64,000 nt of DNA from Actinomadura montaniterrae (GTDB lineage: Bacteria; Actinomycetota; Actinomycetes; Streptosporangiales; Streptosporangiaceae). Both the position numbers and the translations under genes were made by a program. Positions 18,442 to 27,103 of the stretch are shown piece by piece. The notes beneath the pieces are model-generated. The model was not told where the DNA came from and made no database searches. It was given only the letters and a program-made list of their open reading frames with translations. Within the stretch, counting starts at the first letter, position 1. Every line of letters begins with the position of its first letter. The stretch covers positions 1-64,000 of the forward strand of contig NZ_WBMR01000021.1 of the NCBI RefSeq assembly GCF_008923365.1. The letters are read 5' to 3'.

Positions 18442-19818
18442 ATGAAACGCCTCCGCCTGTTGTGCCGCACCGTTCCGCTGATGGTGTTCGCCGCCCTTAC
18501 CGCGGTCGCGCTGCCCGCCCGCGCCGATGCCCGAGAGGGCGACATCGACGGAGTTCCCTACCGCGTCGAGGTCCCCGCCCACTGGAACGGGACGCTTCTC
18601 CTGTGGAGCCACGGCGCGTACAGCCTGGAGTCCCCCGCGCCCTCGGACATCGAACTGACGAACCACCCGGCCACGAAGCAGTGGCTGCTCGACCACGGAT
18701 ACGCGCTGGCGGCCTCGCAGTTCCGCGTTCCGCGCGGCTGGGGCGTCGTCGAGTCCGGCCTGAAGGACCAGATGGACCTGCTCGACTGGTTCACGGCGAA
18801 CATCGGCAAGCCGCGGCGCACCATCTCGGCGGGCGCGTCCGCCGGCGGCCTCACCGCGGTCCTGCTGGCGGAACGCGACCCGCGCCGCTTCGCCGGCGTC
18901 GCCTCCCTCTGCGGAGTCCTCGGCGGCACGACCGGCCACTTCAACAGCGCCCTCGACGCGAACTTCGCGATCAAGACACTTCTCGCGCCCGGCCTCGACC
19001 TGGTCCATGTCAAGGACCCGCAGGCGAACACGACCAACGCTCGCCGCGCCCTCGGAGCCGCCCTCGACTCCCCCCAGGGACGCGCCCGCATCGCCCTCGC
19101 CGCCGCTCTCGCCGACATCCCCGGCCGCTACGCCTCGCGTGCGCCGGCACCCGACACGGTCGCCGGGCAGGTCGAACAGCAGACCTACTACGCCGCCTAC
19201 GACCGGGGCGCCTTCTGGGGCCTCACCCGCACCGACATCGAGCAGCGCGCCGGCGGCAACCCGTCCTGGAACACGGGCGTGGACTACCGGACGCTCCTAG
19301 CCCGCTCCAGCCAGAAAGAGCTGGTGAAACGCGCCTACAGCGAGGCCGGCCTGAGCCTCCGCGACGACCTCGCCCGCCTCGACGCGGCACCCCGGGTCAA
19401 GGCCGACCCCACGGCCGTCCGCTACCTCGCCCGCTACGGCACCCCCACCGGCCGCACCCCCTGGCCAGTGGTGACCCTGCACACGACCGGCGACGGCAAC
19501 GTCCCCCCGGAGAACCAGCGCCGGTACGCCGCCCAGGTGCGCCGCGCGGGCGACCCGGCCAACCTGAAGCAGCTCTACGTCGACCGCGGCTACCACTGCT
19601 CCTTCACCGCCTCCGAAGAGATCACGACCCTCCGGACCCTCCTGACCCGAATCGCCACCGACCACTGGCCGACCACCCGGCCGACCGCGCTGAACAGCGC
19701 CGCGACCGGCCTCGGCCCCGACTACCAGACCGTCTTCGACACGGACCCCGAACCGGGCCTGCACCCGACGACCCCGTCCTTCACCCACTACCACCCAGGC
19801 CCGTACCTGCGCCCATAA
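18442..19818 (+). CDS. Secreted alpha/beta-hydrolase (prolyl-oligopeptidase-like)
   Basis: A 458-residue exported enzyme. The signal peptide is MKRLRLLCRTVPLMVF... with cleavage near ALPARADA. The alpha/beta-hydrolase core has GTLLLWSHGAYS (oxyanion strand), the nucleophile elbow ISAGASAGG (a GxSxG variant, A-S-A), a late Asp region (TTGDGNVPPEN) and the catalytic His in RGYHCSF. The substrate may be a peptide or polyester; this is not resolved. ATG 18442 follows GGAAGG. It probably answers to the divergent ArsR-type regulator. Confidence 0.85.
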   Translation: MKRLRLLCRTVPLMVFAALTAVALPARADAREGDIDGVPYRVEVPAHWNGTLLLWSHGAYSLESPAPSDIELTNHPATKQWLLDHGYALAASQFRVPRGWGVVESGLKDQMDLLDWFTANIGKPRRTISAGASAGGLTAVLLAERDPRRFAGVASLCGVLGGTTGHFNSALDANFAIKTLLAPGLDLVHVKDPQANTTNARRALGAALDSPQGRARIALAAALADIPGRYASRAPAPDTVAGQVEQQTYYAAYDRGAFWGLTRTDIEQRAGGNPSWNTGVDYRTLLARSSQKELVKRAYSEAGLSLRDDLARLDAAPRVKADPTAVRYLARYGTPTGRTPWPVVTLHTTGDGNVPPENQRRYAAQVRRAGDPANLKQLYVDRGYHCSFTASEEITTLRTLLTRIATDHWPTTRPTALNSAATGLGPDYQTVFDTDPEPGLHPTTPSFTHYHPGPYLRP

Positions 19819-19825
19819 GCCACAG

Positions 19826-20095
19826 TCAGAGGCCATGGTCCGCGGGGGCGAACCATGGCCTCTGACCTCCCCACTCCGGTGGGTCCGCTGTCAGTTCCGG
19901 CGCATCATGCCAGGGGGTGAGCGCGTCCTCCAGTGCTGCTCGCGCGCCGCGCAGGGCGAGGCGGAGCTGGTCGGGCGTGCGGCGGACCTGGGCCAGCAGG
20001 AGGCCGCCCTGAATCGCGGCCATGGTGAGGTCGGCCGGCTCGGTCACGTCCACGTCCGGGCCCAGCGAGCCGAGGCGTCCTTCGAACACCGTCAC
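19826..20095 (-). pseudogene. TetR regulator C-terminal fragment
   Basis: The 89-residue frame contains LGPDVDVTEPADLTMAAIQGGLLLAQVRR and DQLRLALRGARAALE, typical of the C-terminal ligand/dimer domain of AcrR-like TetR proteins. No helix-turn-helix remains; about 100 N-terminal residues are missing and the upstream sequence is not coding in any frame. The gene is broken, probably by deletion. Confidence 0.6.
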
Positions 20096-20251
20096 CCCTC
20101 ATCCTCCGCAAGCCCGTACCGGCGGACGCCACGGTTGATCGTCTTCTGGGCGGGCATACCCATCTCCCCCAGGGGCCGTCCCCTCGACCAGATGCCCTGG
20201 CCATCACGGATCCGGTGGCCCACGCACGTGCAGGAGAGATGCAGCTTGTCC

Positions 20252-20593
20252 ATGACCGCCGAGCAGAACAGCGAGGTCCCCGCCTACGGATACGGGCGCT
20301 GGCGGCAGCCGCTGCGGACCCGCCGCGACCGCGACGCCGAGACCATCCGGCAAGTGCTCCGCAACGCCGGACGGCCCGAGTTCTGCCACCCCGGCGACGG
20401 CTTCTTCGTCGACGGCGGCCGCGACGGCGAACCGTTCCTGGTCGCCTGCGCCTCCCGCGCCCGCCGCCGCACCCTCAGCCCCGCCGCCGAAATCGCCGCC
20501 TACACCGCCGCCCTCACCACCGCCGGCATGCGCGTCCAAACCCCGACCGGCCCCGACGTCAGCCCCCTGATCCTCCACGTCCGCCTCACCTGA
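20252..20593 (+). CDS. Conserved hypothetical small protein
   Basis: A 113-residue soluble protein. It starts MTAEQNSEVPAYGYGRWRQ and includes a Cys/His pair in EFCHPGDGFFV and an Ala-rich helix near the C-terminus (LSPAAEIAAYTAALTTAGM). AGGAGAG is about 14 bases upstream of ATG. It carries strong third-position G/C bias. I recognise no functional family. Confidence 0.6.
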   Translation: MTAEQNSEVPAYGYGRWRQPLRTRRDRDAETIRQVLRNAGRPEFCHPGDGFFVDGGRDGEPFLVACASRARRRTLSPAAEIAAYTAALTTAGMRVQTPTGPDVSPLILHVRLT

Positions 20594-20925
20594 CGACCAG
20601 TGCCGGCACTGACGGACATACACGAGTTGTGAACACGTCGGTGTCGGCCCCAGGACGAGCCCCCGCCCCCGAGCGCGTCCGCTGCCGAAGCGGTGCTGGA
20701 AGATCCCGCCGACCGCCACGACGTCATCCGCATCGTGCTCGCCGCCGTCACCACGTGAATATGGGCCGGCCCGCCCGCCACGGGAAGTCACTACAGCTCG
20801 CCGCCTCGATCGACTACCTTCACTCCATGCGCACTGAGGCCGGGAAACGGCTGCTCGCCCTGCGCCGCCCGATGGCCGAGCCGCCGTCCGGCGCGTGCCC
20901 GGTACGGCGCTGATCCGCGTCCGCC
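20594..20925. other. Non-coding or decayed stretch before LtrA
   Basis: About 330 bases. Two short coding-like snatches occur (a frame reading AEAVLEDPADRHDVIRIVLAAV ending near 20758, and MRTEAGKRLLALRRPM from 20827), but neither has a full gene or clear RBS. I see no RNA or repeat. It may be a gene remnant. Confidence 0.3.
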
Positions 20926-22125
20926 ATGTCCGAGAGACGCGAGCGCCGGGCACGGCTGCGGCAACGGCTGTGGCAGCCGCCGCGGCCGCATGGGGGGCAG
21001 CCGCTGGAACGGGACGTCAGCCCGCTCGAACTGTTCTACGACCTGGTCGTGGTCGTGCTCGTCGGGCAGGCCGCCCATCAGCTGGCGGGGCACGTGTCGC
21101 GGCGCGGGCTCGCCGACTTCGGCGCGGTGTTCATGCTGGTCTGGATCGCCTGGCTCAACGGCAGCCTGTACCACGACCTGCACGGCCGCGAGGACGCCCG
21201 GAGCCGCACGGTTCTGCTGGTGCAGCTTCTCGCGCTGGTCCCGCTGGGGGCGTTCATCCCCCGGGCCGGCGACCGGGGCGCCGTCGCGTTCCCGGTCGGC
21301 GCCGCGGTGCTGTTCCTGGTCCTCGCCCTGATCTGGTACCTGGCCGGCCGCCCGTCCGAGCCGCGGTTCCACCGGTCCAGCCTGCTCTTCGTGGCCGGGA
21401 CGGGCGCCTGCGCCGCGGTCCTGGCGGCGACGGCCCGGCTGCCGCCCGACGCGCGGGTCACCGCCTGGCTCCTCCTGGACGCCGCCTACCTGGCCGGGTT
21501 CAGCGCCATGATCGGGAAGGCGCCGCCCGGCCTCGCCGTCACGCCCGCGCTCATCGAGCGGTTCGGCCTGTTCATCATCATCGTCCTCGGCGAGACGATC
21601 GTCGGCGTCGTCGACGGGCTCGCCCACGAACCGGCGGACGCGCTGACGATCGCCGTCGGCCTCGTCGCCGTCGTCATCGGATTCGGTGCGTGGTGGACGT
21701 ACTTCGACTTCGTCGGCCACCGCCCGCCGCGACCGGCCCGCGCGTCGACCGTCCGGTGGATCATCACGCACCTGCCGTTCACGGCCGCGGTCACCGCCAT
21801 GGGCGCGACCATGCCGAGCCTGGTCGAGCACGCCCACGGTGGACGGACCCCGGCGCCCGTCGCTTGGCTGCTCTGCGGCGCCACCGCGCTGGTGCTCGCC
21901 GCGGCCATGGGCATCGCGTCGTCCCTCCAGGCCTGGGACGACAAGCGTCCGCTCTACCACCTGCTGGCCCGCACCTGCGCCGTCGTGGCCGTCCTCTGCC
22001 TGGCCCTGGGCGCGGCGCGGCCGGCTCCACTGCCGCTCGGCCTGGCCCTCGTCGTCCTGCTCGCCGTGCCGTGGAGCTTCGCCGTCATGCATCGCGCCAC
22101 CTGGGACGCGGGAGCGCAGGACTGA
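20926..22125 (+). CDS. Low temperature requirement protein A (LtrA) family membrane protein
   Basis: A 399-residue membrane protein with about 11 hydrophobic segments. Family hallmarks are VSPLELFYDLVVVVLVGQAAHQLAGHV at the N-terminus, FGLFIIIVLGETIVGVV in the middle and WWTYFDFV. The biochemical role of the family is not established; it was named from a Listeria cold-growth phenotype. It stands alone on the plus strand. Confidence 0.9.
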   Translation: MSERRERRARLRQRLWQPPRPHGGQPLERDVSPLELFYDLVVVVLVGQAAHQLAGHVSRRGLADFGAVFMLVWIAWLNGSLYHDLHGREDARSRTVLLVQLLALVPLGAFIPRAGDRGAVAFPVGAAVLFLVLALIWYLAGRPSEPRFHRSSLLFVAGTGACAAVLAATARLPPDARVTAWLLLDAAYLAGFSAMIGKAPPGLAVTPALIERFGLFIIIVLGETIVGVVDGLAHEPADALTIAVGLVAVVIGFGAWWTYFDFVGHRPPRPARASTVRWIITHLPFTAAVTAMGATMPSLVEHAHGGRTPAPVAWLLCGATALVLAAAMGIASSLQAWDDKRPLYHLLARTCAVVAVLCLALGAARPAPLPLGLALVVLLAVPWSFAVMHRATWDAGAQD

Positions 22126-22637
22126 CGACCCCTCCTGCCGCCAGATCGTGGCGCTTCTCGAGACCAGCGAGTCGCATGTCTGATCGGCATGTCCGGGCCC
22201 CCGCACAACCAACAGCACCCGATCCGCGCTGCGCGCGGTGCCCGTTTTCGGCCACAAGCTGGGCTGCCCGGTGGTCTGCCTGATGTGTACGGCCGCCCCA
22301 TCTTGCAACAGCGACCCAACCTTCAGTCATGTCCGGTTCGTCCACTCCCCGGTGGGGAAGTGGAGGACTACCCGCGGCTGTAAGGGCTTGAACGGGCCGG
22401 GTTCCTGTGTCATGAAACAGGCAAGGGGACGCCGGGTTCCCCGTTGCCGCTCAAGCTCAGGTCGCCGCCGGAAGCGTCCTTCAGCGACCGCGAACTCCAG
22501 GACGCCAATAGCCGAGCTGCATCCCGGCTAGGTCAGTCGCCAAGCCTTGTTGATGTTCGGCCCATGAGCCGTCGGAACACCGCCCAGCACCGCGCCCGTC
22601 CTCCAGCGCGAGACGGAACAAGGACGGAAGGACCAGG
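22126..22637. other. Intergenic region with hairpins
   Basis: About 510 bases without a convincing gene. Three structured pieces are visible: CCACTCCCC-ggt-GGGGAAGTGG (22342-22363, one bulge), a near-perfect 18-base palindrome CCTGTGTCATGAAACAGG (22404-22421), and GCAAGGGGA...TCCCCGTTGC (22421-22448). They could form a 5' leader or a small RNA upstream of the enoyl-CoA hydratase gene. Confidence 0.35.
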
Positions 22638-23477
22638 ATGACCACCTCGTTCGAGACCATCAACACCCGCCTGGACGGCAACGTCCTCTTCGCGACGTTC
22701 CACGCGCCACCGATGAATCTGATCGGTCCCGGGATCGTGCGGGACCTGGTCACGCTGGTCCGCGAACTGTCACTGCCGGCCGCCCCGCGCGTGGTGGTCT
22801 TCGCGAGCGCGGACGCCGAGTTCTTCTTTCCGCACGTCGATATGACGAAAGTCCCCGAGTACACCGCCGAGGCAGCGAAAGCCGGCGGTCCCGGCGACGC
22901 CTCCTTGGGAATGCTGTTCCGCAGGCTGAGCGAGATTCCGGCCGTCACCATCGCCGCGCTGCGCGGTCGCGCCCGAGGAGCCGGCAGCGAGTTCCTCCTC
23001 GCCTGCGACATGCGGTTCGCGTCCCGCGAGAACGCCGTCCTGGGCCAGCCGGAAGTGGGAATCGGAACGCCCCCGGGTGCGGGAGCCGTCCAGCACCTCA
23101 CCCGTCTGATGGGCCGGGGCCGGGCCCTCGAGGCCGTGCTGACGTCGTCGGACTATGACGCCGACCTCGCCGAACGCTATGGCTGGATCAACCGCGCGAT
23201 CCCCGACGCCGAACTCGACGAGTTCGTGGCCGGTCTCGCCGCGCGCATCAGCCGCTTCCCCCGCGACGCGCTGATCGCGGCCAAGTCGGCCATCAACGCC
23301 ATCGGCCTGCCGTCTCCCGCCGAAGTGCGCGCGGACGCCGCGTTGTTCCAGCAACTCGTGCGCGGCGAGGAAACGCAGCGGCGCACGGCCGAGTTGTTCG
23401 AGAAGGGCTTCCAAACCCGAAGCTCCACCGAACTTCACCTCGGCGAAGCCCTGGGCGGATTGGGACCCGCCGACTGA
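22638..23477 (+). CDS. Enoyl-CoA hydratase/isomerase (crotonase) family protein
   Basis: A 279-residue crotonase-fold enzyme. The two glutamates at the active-site positions are present (SEFLLACD and QPEVGIG). The oxyanion-hole segments are atypical: ASADAEFFFPHVDM where FSAGADL-like is usual, and RGRARGAGSEF instead of NGxAxGGG. The substrate or reaction may therefore differ from simple hydration. The ATG follows a weak AGGACC. It is not in an operon. Confidence 0.85.
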   Translation: MTTSFETINTRLDGNVLFATFHAPPMNLIGPGIVRDLVTLVRELSLPAAPRVVVFASADAEFFFPHVDMTKVPEYTAEAAKAGGPGDASLGMLFRRLSEIPAVTIAALRGRARGAGSEFLLACDMRFASRENAVLGQPEVGIGTPPGAGAVQHLTRLMGRGRALEAVLTSSDYDADLAERYGWINRAIPDAELDEFVAGLAARISRFPRDALIAAKSAINAIGLPSPAEVRADAALFQQLVRGEETQRRTAELFEKGFQTRSSTELHLGEALGGLGPAD

Positions 23478-23508
23478 CCCATGGCCCGTGAAACGGTGCG
23501 GCGCCACC

Positions 23509-23647
23509 TCATTTGAGACCGCGGAACCTCAGCTTGCCGACGTCCACCAGCACCTGCGGCGGGAAGCGGCCGGCTGTCGCTTGCGCCACCTTGATGGTCG
23601 CCGCGCGGTGAGATCCAGTTCGCCGGTCACGGTGATCTGCCGTGTGC
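23509..23647 (-). pseudogene. Frameshifted STAS-domain (anti-anti-sigma) remnant
   Basis: Directly after the ATPase stop, minus-strand translation gives QITVTGELDLTA; shifting frame by one base then gives ATIKVAQATAGRFPPQVLVDVGKLRF before a stop. Together they form the first half of a STAS domain (beta-strand TVTGELDL, then VLVDVGKLRF), broken by a single-base shift and truncated before the phosphorylatable Ser region. It would have encoded the antagonist partner of the adjacent ATPase. Confidence 0.65.
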
Positions 23648-24106
23648 TCAGACCGGCGTTTCGATCCCGGTGGTCAGGTGGCTGCCCGCCGACTCGGCTT
23701 CCCACTGCAGGGGGATCTCGAAGCGGACGATGGCGCCTTGGACGCGCCGGTTGGCGATCTGGAGGTTGTCGGCCAGCGCGTTGATGATCTGCAGGCCGCG
23801 CCCGTGTTCGGCGGTGGCCTCGGGGCTTCGCGCGGCCTGCTCCAAGGTGATGGCGTCGAAGCCATGGCCGGTGTCGACGACCTCGATGACGCATCTGCGG
23901 TCGATGATGTGGATCCGGACTTCGTACTCGTCACCGGGGTGAGCGTGCTGGATGACGTTCGCACACGCCTCACCGAGGGCCAGGGCGATGTCGGAACGGG
24001 TCCCGGGCGTGCATCCGAGGACCTTGAGCGCGGCGTCCAGGACGTCCCTGGTCACGTGCGCCGTCTCCGCGTCCCTGGGCAGGCACAGCATCAGCGTGAG
24101 TTCCAC
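23648..24106 (-). CDS. RsbW-like ATP-binding anti-sigma/regulatory kinase
   Basis: A 152-residue HATPase_c_2 protein. It has the N box with ALALGEACANVIQHAHPGDEY, the G1 box VVDTGHGF and the G2 region EHGRGLQIINALAD. Such proteins bind sigma factors or phosphorylate STAS antagonists in partner-switching systems. A broken STAS gene follows and a receiver/PP2C phosphatase module lies 0.8 kb upstream on the same strand, so it probably belongs to that signalling block. Confidence 0.85.
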   Translation of the reverse strand: MELTLMLCLPRDAETAHVTRDVLDAALKVLGCTPGTRSDIALALGEACANVIQHAHPGDEYEVRIHIIDRRCVIEVVDTGHGFDAITLEQAARSPEATAEHGRGLQIINALADNLQIANRRVQGAIVRFEIPLQWEAESAGSHLTTGIETPV

Positions 24107-24289
24107 TAGGCCCCCTGAGCCTCAACGCGCAGGCTGCCTGCGCTCGCAGCGTGCCACCATACAGCCGGTTCGCGCACGGGGCGGCCGCACCGGCGCTGGA
24201 ACCGGCTCGCGCTGCGGTGCCAGACTGCCCGGCATGGCGGTCTTGGTCAGGTCTGCCCGGCGAAAGGCGGGCGGAGGGGCTCTCGATCG

Positions 24290-24680
24290 CCGCGAGGTCC
24301 ACCCTGTCCGGGGCGGATCCACCGGGACGCCGGCGTGACCGCGGGTGCGCGACGTTCTGCCTGTGGGCGGCGGTGCTGGCCGGTCCGGCGATCGGGACGG
24401 TGGCCGACCGGGTGCGGCGGCGCCTGCTGATCGGGACGAGCCTGGCCATGGCCGCGCTGCTGCCGGTGCTGCTGGCGGTGCGCTCGGGCACGTGGCTGTG
24501 GCTGCTGCTGTCGGTCATGGTGGTGTACGGGGTCAGCAGCGTCCTCATGGACGCAGCGGAGGCGGCGCTGGTGGCGACGGTCGTCCCAGCCGAGTTGCGC
24601 GGTGACTTCAACGGGCTGCGGATGACGGTGAACGAGGGCGCCGAGCTCATCGAGCACCTCGGCGGGCAGGACCTCGCCGA
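24290..24680 (+). pseudogene. MFS transporter fragment
   Basis: The frame holds FCLWAAVLAGPAIGTVADRVRRRLLIGTSLAMAALLPVLLAVRSGTW and then YGVSSVLMDAAEAALVATVVPAELRGDFNGLRMTVNEG, which match helices 2-4 of an MFS exporter. The first helix and start are missing, and similarity ends at about 24650, after which the frame continues into unrelated sequence to 24783. About three quarters of the transporter is gone. Confidence 0.6.
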
Positions 24681-24947
24681 CGACGCGGTCGCGGTGTGCC
24701 TGGACTGGAAGCAGCCGGCCACCGACAGCTCCTCACCGGCGCACCCGGCGGAGACTCAGGAGTCCTCGGACGCGCCGGGCTGAGCTTCGGCAGGCGCCGA
24801 AACCGGCTGCGACGCCGGGCTTCGTTCTTCGCGAGCCGCGGCAGGGTCGGTCGTGCCGCGGAAACTGCCGTAGGGGCTGGATGGGGCAGAGCTCGCGCGG
24901 CTGTCTTCGCTCATGATCTGTGCCGTGGAGGTTGCGGGCGAGGGGTG

Positions 24948-25394
24948 TCAGCGCCGGGTGGGCAGACGGACGACGGTGACGAAGAAGTCGTCGATCTGCC
25001 GGATGGCGTTGATGAACTGGTCGAAGTCGACGGGCTTGGTGACGTAGGCGTTGGCGTGCAGCGAGTAGCTGCGCAGGATGTCCTCCTCGGCGGAGGAGGT
25101 GGTCAGCACCACCACGGGGATGGCCGCGAGGTCGGGCTCGGACTTGATCTCCTGGAGGACCTCGCGGCCGTCGCGCTTGGGAAGGTTGAGGTCCAGCAGG
25201 ATCAGGTCGGGGCGGGGTGCCGCGGCGTGCTCCGCCCGGTGGTACAGGAAGTCCAGGGCCTCGGCGCCGTCGCGGACGACGTGCAGGGTGTTGCGGACCT
25301 TGTTGTGCTCGAACGCCTCGCGGGTCATCAACTCGTCGCCGGGGTCGTCCTCGACCAGCAGGACGGTGATGGGCTGGATGGCGGTACCGGTCAC
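24948..25394 (-). CDS. Single-domain response regulator (Rcp1-like)
   Basis: A 148-residue receiver domain with no output domain. The acidic pair is VEDDPGD, the phosphoacceptor Asp is in LILLDLNLPKRDG, the switch Thr in VVLTTSS and the Lys in YVTKPVDFDQF. The long insertion around FLYHRAEHAAAPRPD is typical of Rcp1-type partners of phytochrome-like kinases. GTG 25394 overlaps the kinase stop by GTGA, so it is translationally coupled to the kinase. Confidence 0.92.
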   Translation of the reverse strand: MTGTAIQPITVLLVEDDPGDELMTREAFEHNKVRNTLHVVRDGAEALDFLYHRAEHAAAPRPDLILLDLNLPKRDGREVLQEIKSEPDLAAIPVVVLTTSSAEEDILRSYSLHANAYVTKPVDFDQFINAIRQIDDFFVTVVRLPTRR

Positions 25395-27103
25395 GAACGG
25401 GCTCCCTGCGGGTCGGTGGAAGACGGGGCGGCGCCGGAGGTACCGGTGCCGGGTGGTGCGGACGGGCCGGCCGAGCGGCCGGTGTCAGCCTGATCGGTGT
25501 CGGCCTGGACAGGGGCGGGCTCGGCGGGGTCGGGCTCGGCGGGGTCGGCCTCGGCCAAGGCGGGGAGGGTGAGGTGGAACCGCGCGCCGTCCTGGTGCTC
25601 GGGATCGAGCCAGATCCGGCCGCCGTGGTACTCGACGATCTTCTTGCACAGGGCCAGGCCGATGCCGGTGCCGCTGTAGGAGTCCCGGCCGTGCAGCCGC
25701 TGGAAGATGACGAAGATCTTGTCCTCGTACTCGACCGGGATGCCGATCCCGTTGTCGGTGACGGTCAGATGCCACTGATCGTCCTCCCGCTCGCAGGCGA
25801 TGCGCACGACAGGGTCACGGTCGGGCGGGCAGAACTTGACGGCGTTGCCGACGAGGTTCTGCCACAGCATCGTCAGGAGCGTCGGGTCGCCGGCGACCTG
25901 CGGGAGGTCGTCGGGTACCTCGACGCGGGCGCGGGAGGAGGCGAGGGCGTCGTCGAGGTTGGCCAGTGCGCGCTCCAGCGGCTCGCGCAAGGCGAGTTGC
26001 TGCTGCCGGTGCATGCGTCCGACGCGGGAGAAGGTGAGCAGGTCGTTGATCAGCACCTGCATGCGCTTGGCGCCGTCCACGGCGAAACCGATGTACTGGC
26101 GGGCGCGGTCGTCGAGCTGGTCGGCGTAGCGGCGCTCCAGCATCTGGCTGAACGAGGCGACCTTGCGCAGCGGCTCCTGCAGGTCGTGGCTGGCGACGTA
26201 GGCGAACTGCTCCAGCTCGGCGTTGGAACGGCGCAGCTCGGCCGTCTGCGCGTCGAGTGCGGCGGCCTGGCGCTGCAGGGTCCGCTCGCGTTCGGTGGAC
26301 TGGTCCAGCGCCCGCTTGATCCGGACGCGCATCGCCTCGACCGCGCCGGCCACTTCGCGGACGTCCGCCGGGCCATGTGCGCTTATGACGTGGGTGAAGT
26401 CGCCGTCGGCGACCCGCCGGGACGCGACGCGCAGCATCCGCAGCGGCCGCCCCACGGCGTAGTGCAGCAGCACCACCAGCAGCATCCCGACCGTCAGCAG
26501 CGCCGCGAACAGCGCGGCCAGCGTCCAGTTCCGGGCGGTGCGGGTGTCGCGGAGTTCGGCGCGGCCGTCGGCGCGTGCCTGCGCGAGGTGCCGGTTCTGC
26601 GTCGCCCAGCTCGCCCGGACCGCGTCGAAGGCGGGCACGCCGCGCGCGGCGGTGGCCGCCGCGTCCGCCCCGGGACCGTGCTCGGCGACCTGGGAGACGA
26701 CCGCGGTGCCGTAGTCGCGGCGCCACGTCTCGATCGCCCGCTGGACGGCCGCCAGGTCCGCCCGGAGCGCGGGCTCGCCGGTTAGCAGCCGCCGCAGCCG
26801 CGCCATGGACTCCTGCTCGGTGGCCAGCCCGTCGGTGTAGGGCTGCAGGAACCGCGGGCCGCCGGCGAGGGCGTAGCCGCGCACGCCCGTCTCCTGATTG
26901 AGCATCGCCATCTGCATCCGGCCCGCCTCGACCTGCGCGGGCGTGATGGTGTCCACCAGCCGGTCCGACGCTCTCGCGGTGTGGCCGAGCTGGCCGTGGA
27001 CGACCACGGCGGCGGTGACGGTCAGCACTCCGATCAGTACCGCGGCCAGCGTGAACCACGATCGGACGGTCAGGCCGCGCCGGGGCGGGGGTGAAACGGT
27101 CAC
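25391..27103 (-). CDS. CHASE3-type sensor histidine kinase
   Basis: A 570-residue membrane kinase starting at GTG 27103, which overlaps the upstream phosphatase stop (GTGA); an in-frame ATG at 27115 is an alternative. Two transmembrane helices (about 12-32 and 180-202) flank a helical extracytoplasmic CHASE3-like domain (NQETGVRGYALAG). HAMP follows, then a coiled coil, HisKA with ASHDLQEPLRKV, and HATPase_c (NLVGNAVKF, DNGIGIP, GTGIGLALCKKIVEYHGG). The tail is a Pro/Ala/Asp low-complexity stretch of about 50 residues. The DLQEPL H-box is the phytochrome-like class. Confidence 0.92.
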   Translation of the reverse strand: MTVSPPPRRGLTVRSWFTLAAVLIGVLTVTAAVVVHGQLGHTARASDRLVDTITPAQVEAGRMQMAMLNQETGVRGYALAGGPRFLQPYTDGLATEQESMARLRRLLTGEPALRADLAAVQRAIETWRRDYGTAVVSQVAEHGPGADAAATAARGVPAFDAVRASWATQNRHLAQARADGRAELRDTRTARNWTLAALFAALLTVGMLLVVLLHYAVGRPLRMLRVASRRVADGDFTHVISAHGPADVREVAGAVEAMRVRIKRALDQSTERERTLQRQAAALDAQTAELRRSNAELEQFAYVASHDLQEPLRKVASFSQMLERRYADQLDDRARQYIGFAVDGAKRMQVLINDLLTFSRVGRMHRQQQLALREPLERALANLDDALASSRARVEVPDDLPQVAGDPTLLTMLWQNLVGNAVKFCPPDRDPVVRIACEREDDQWHLTVTDNGIGIPVEYEDKIFVIFQRLHGRDSYSGTGIGLALCKKIVEYHGGRIWLDPEHQDGARFHLTLPALAEADPAEPDPAEPAPVQADTDQADTGRSAGPSAPPGTGTSGAAPSSTDPQGARS

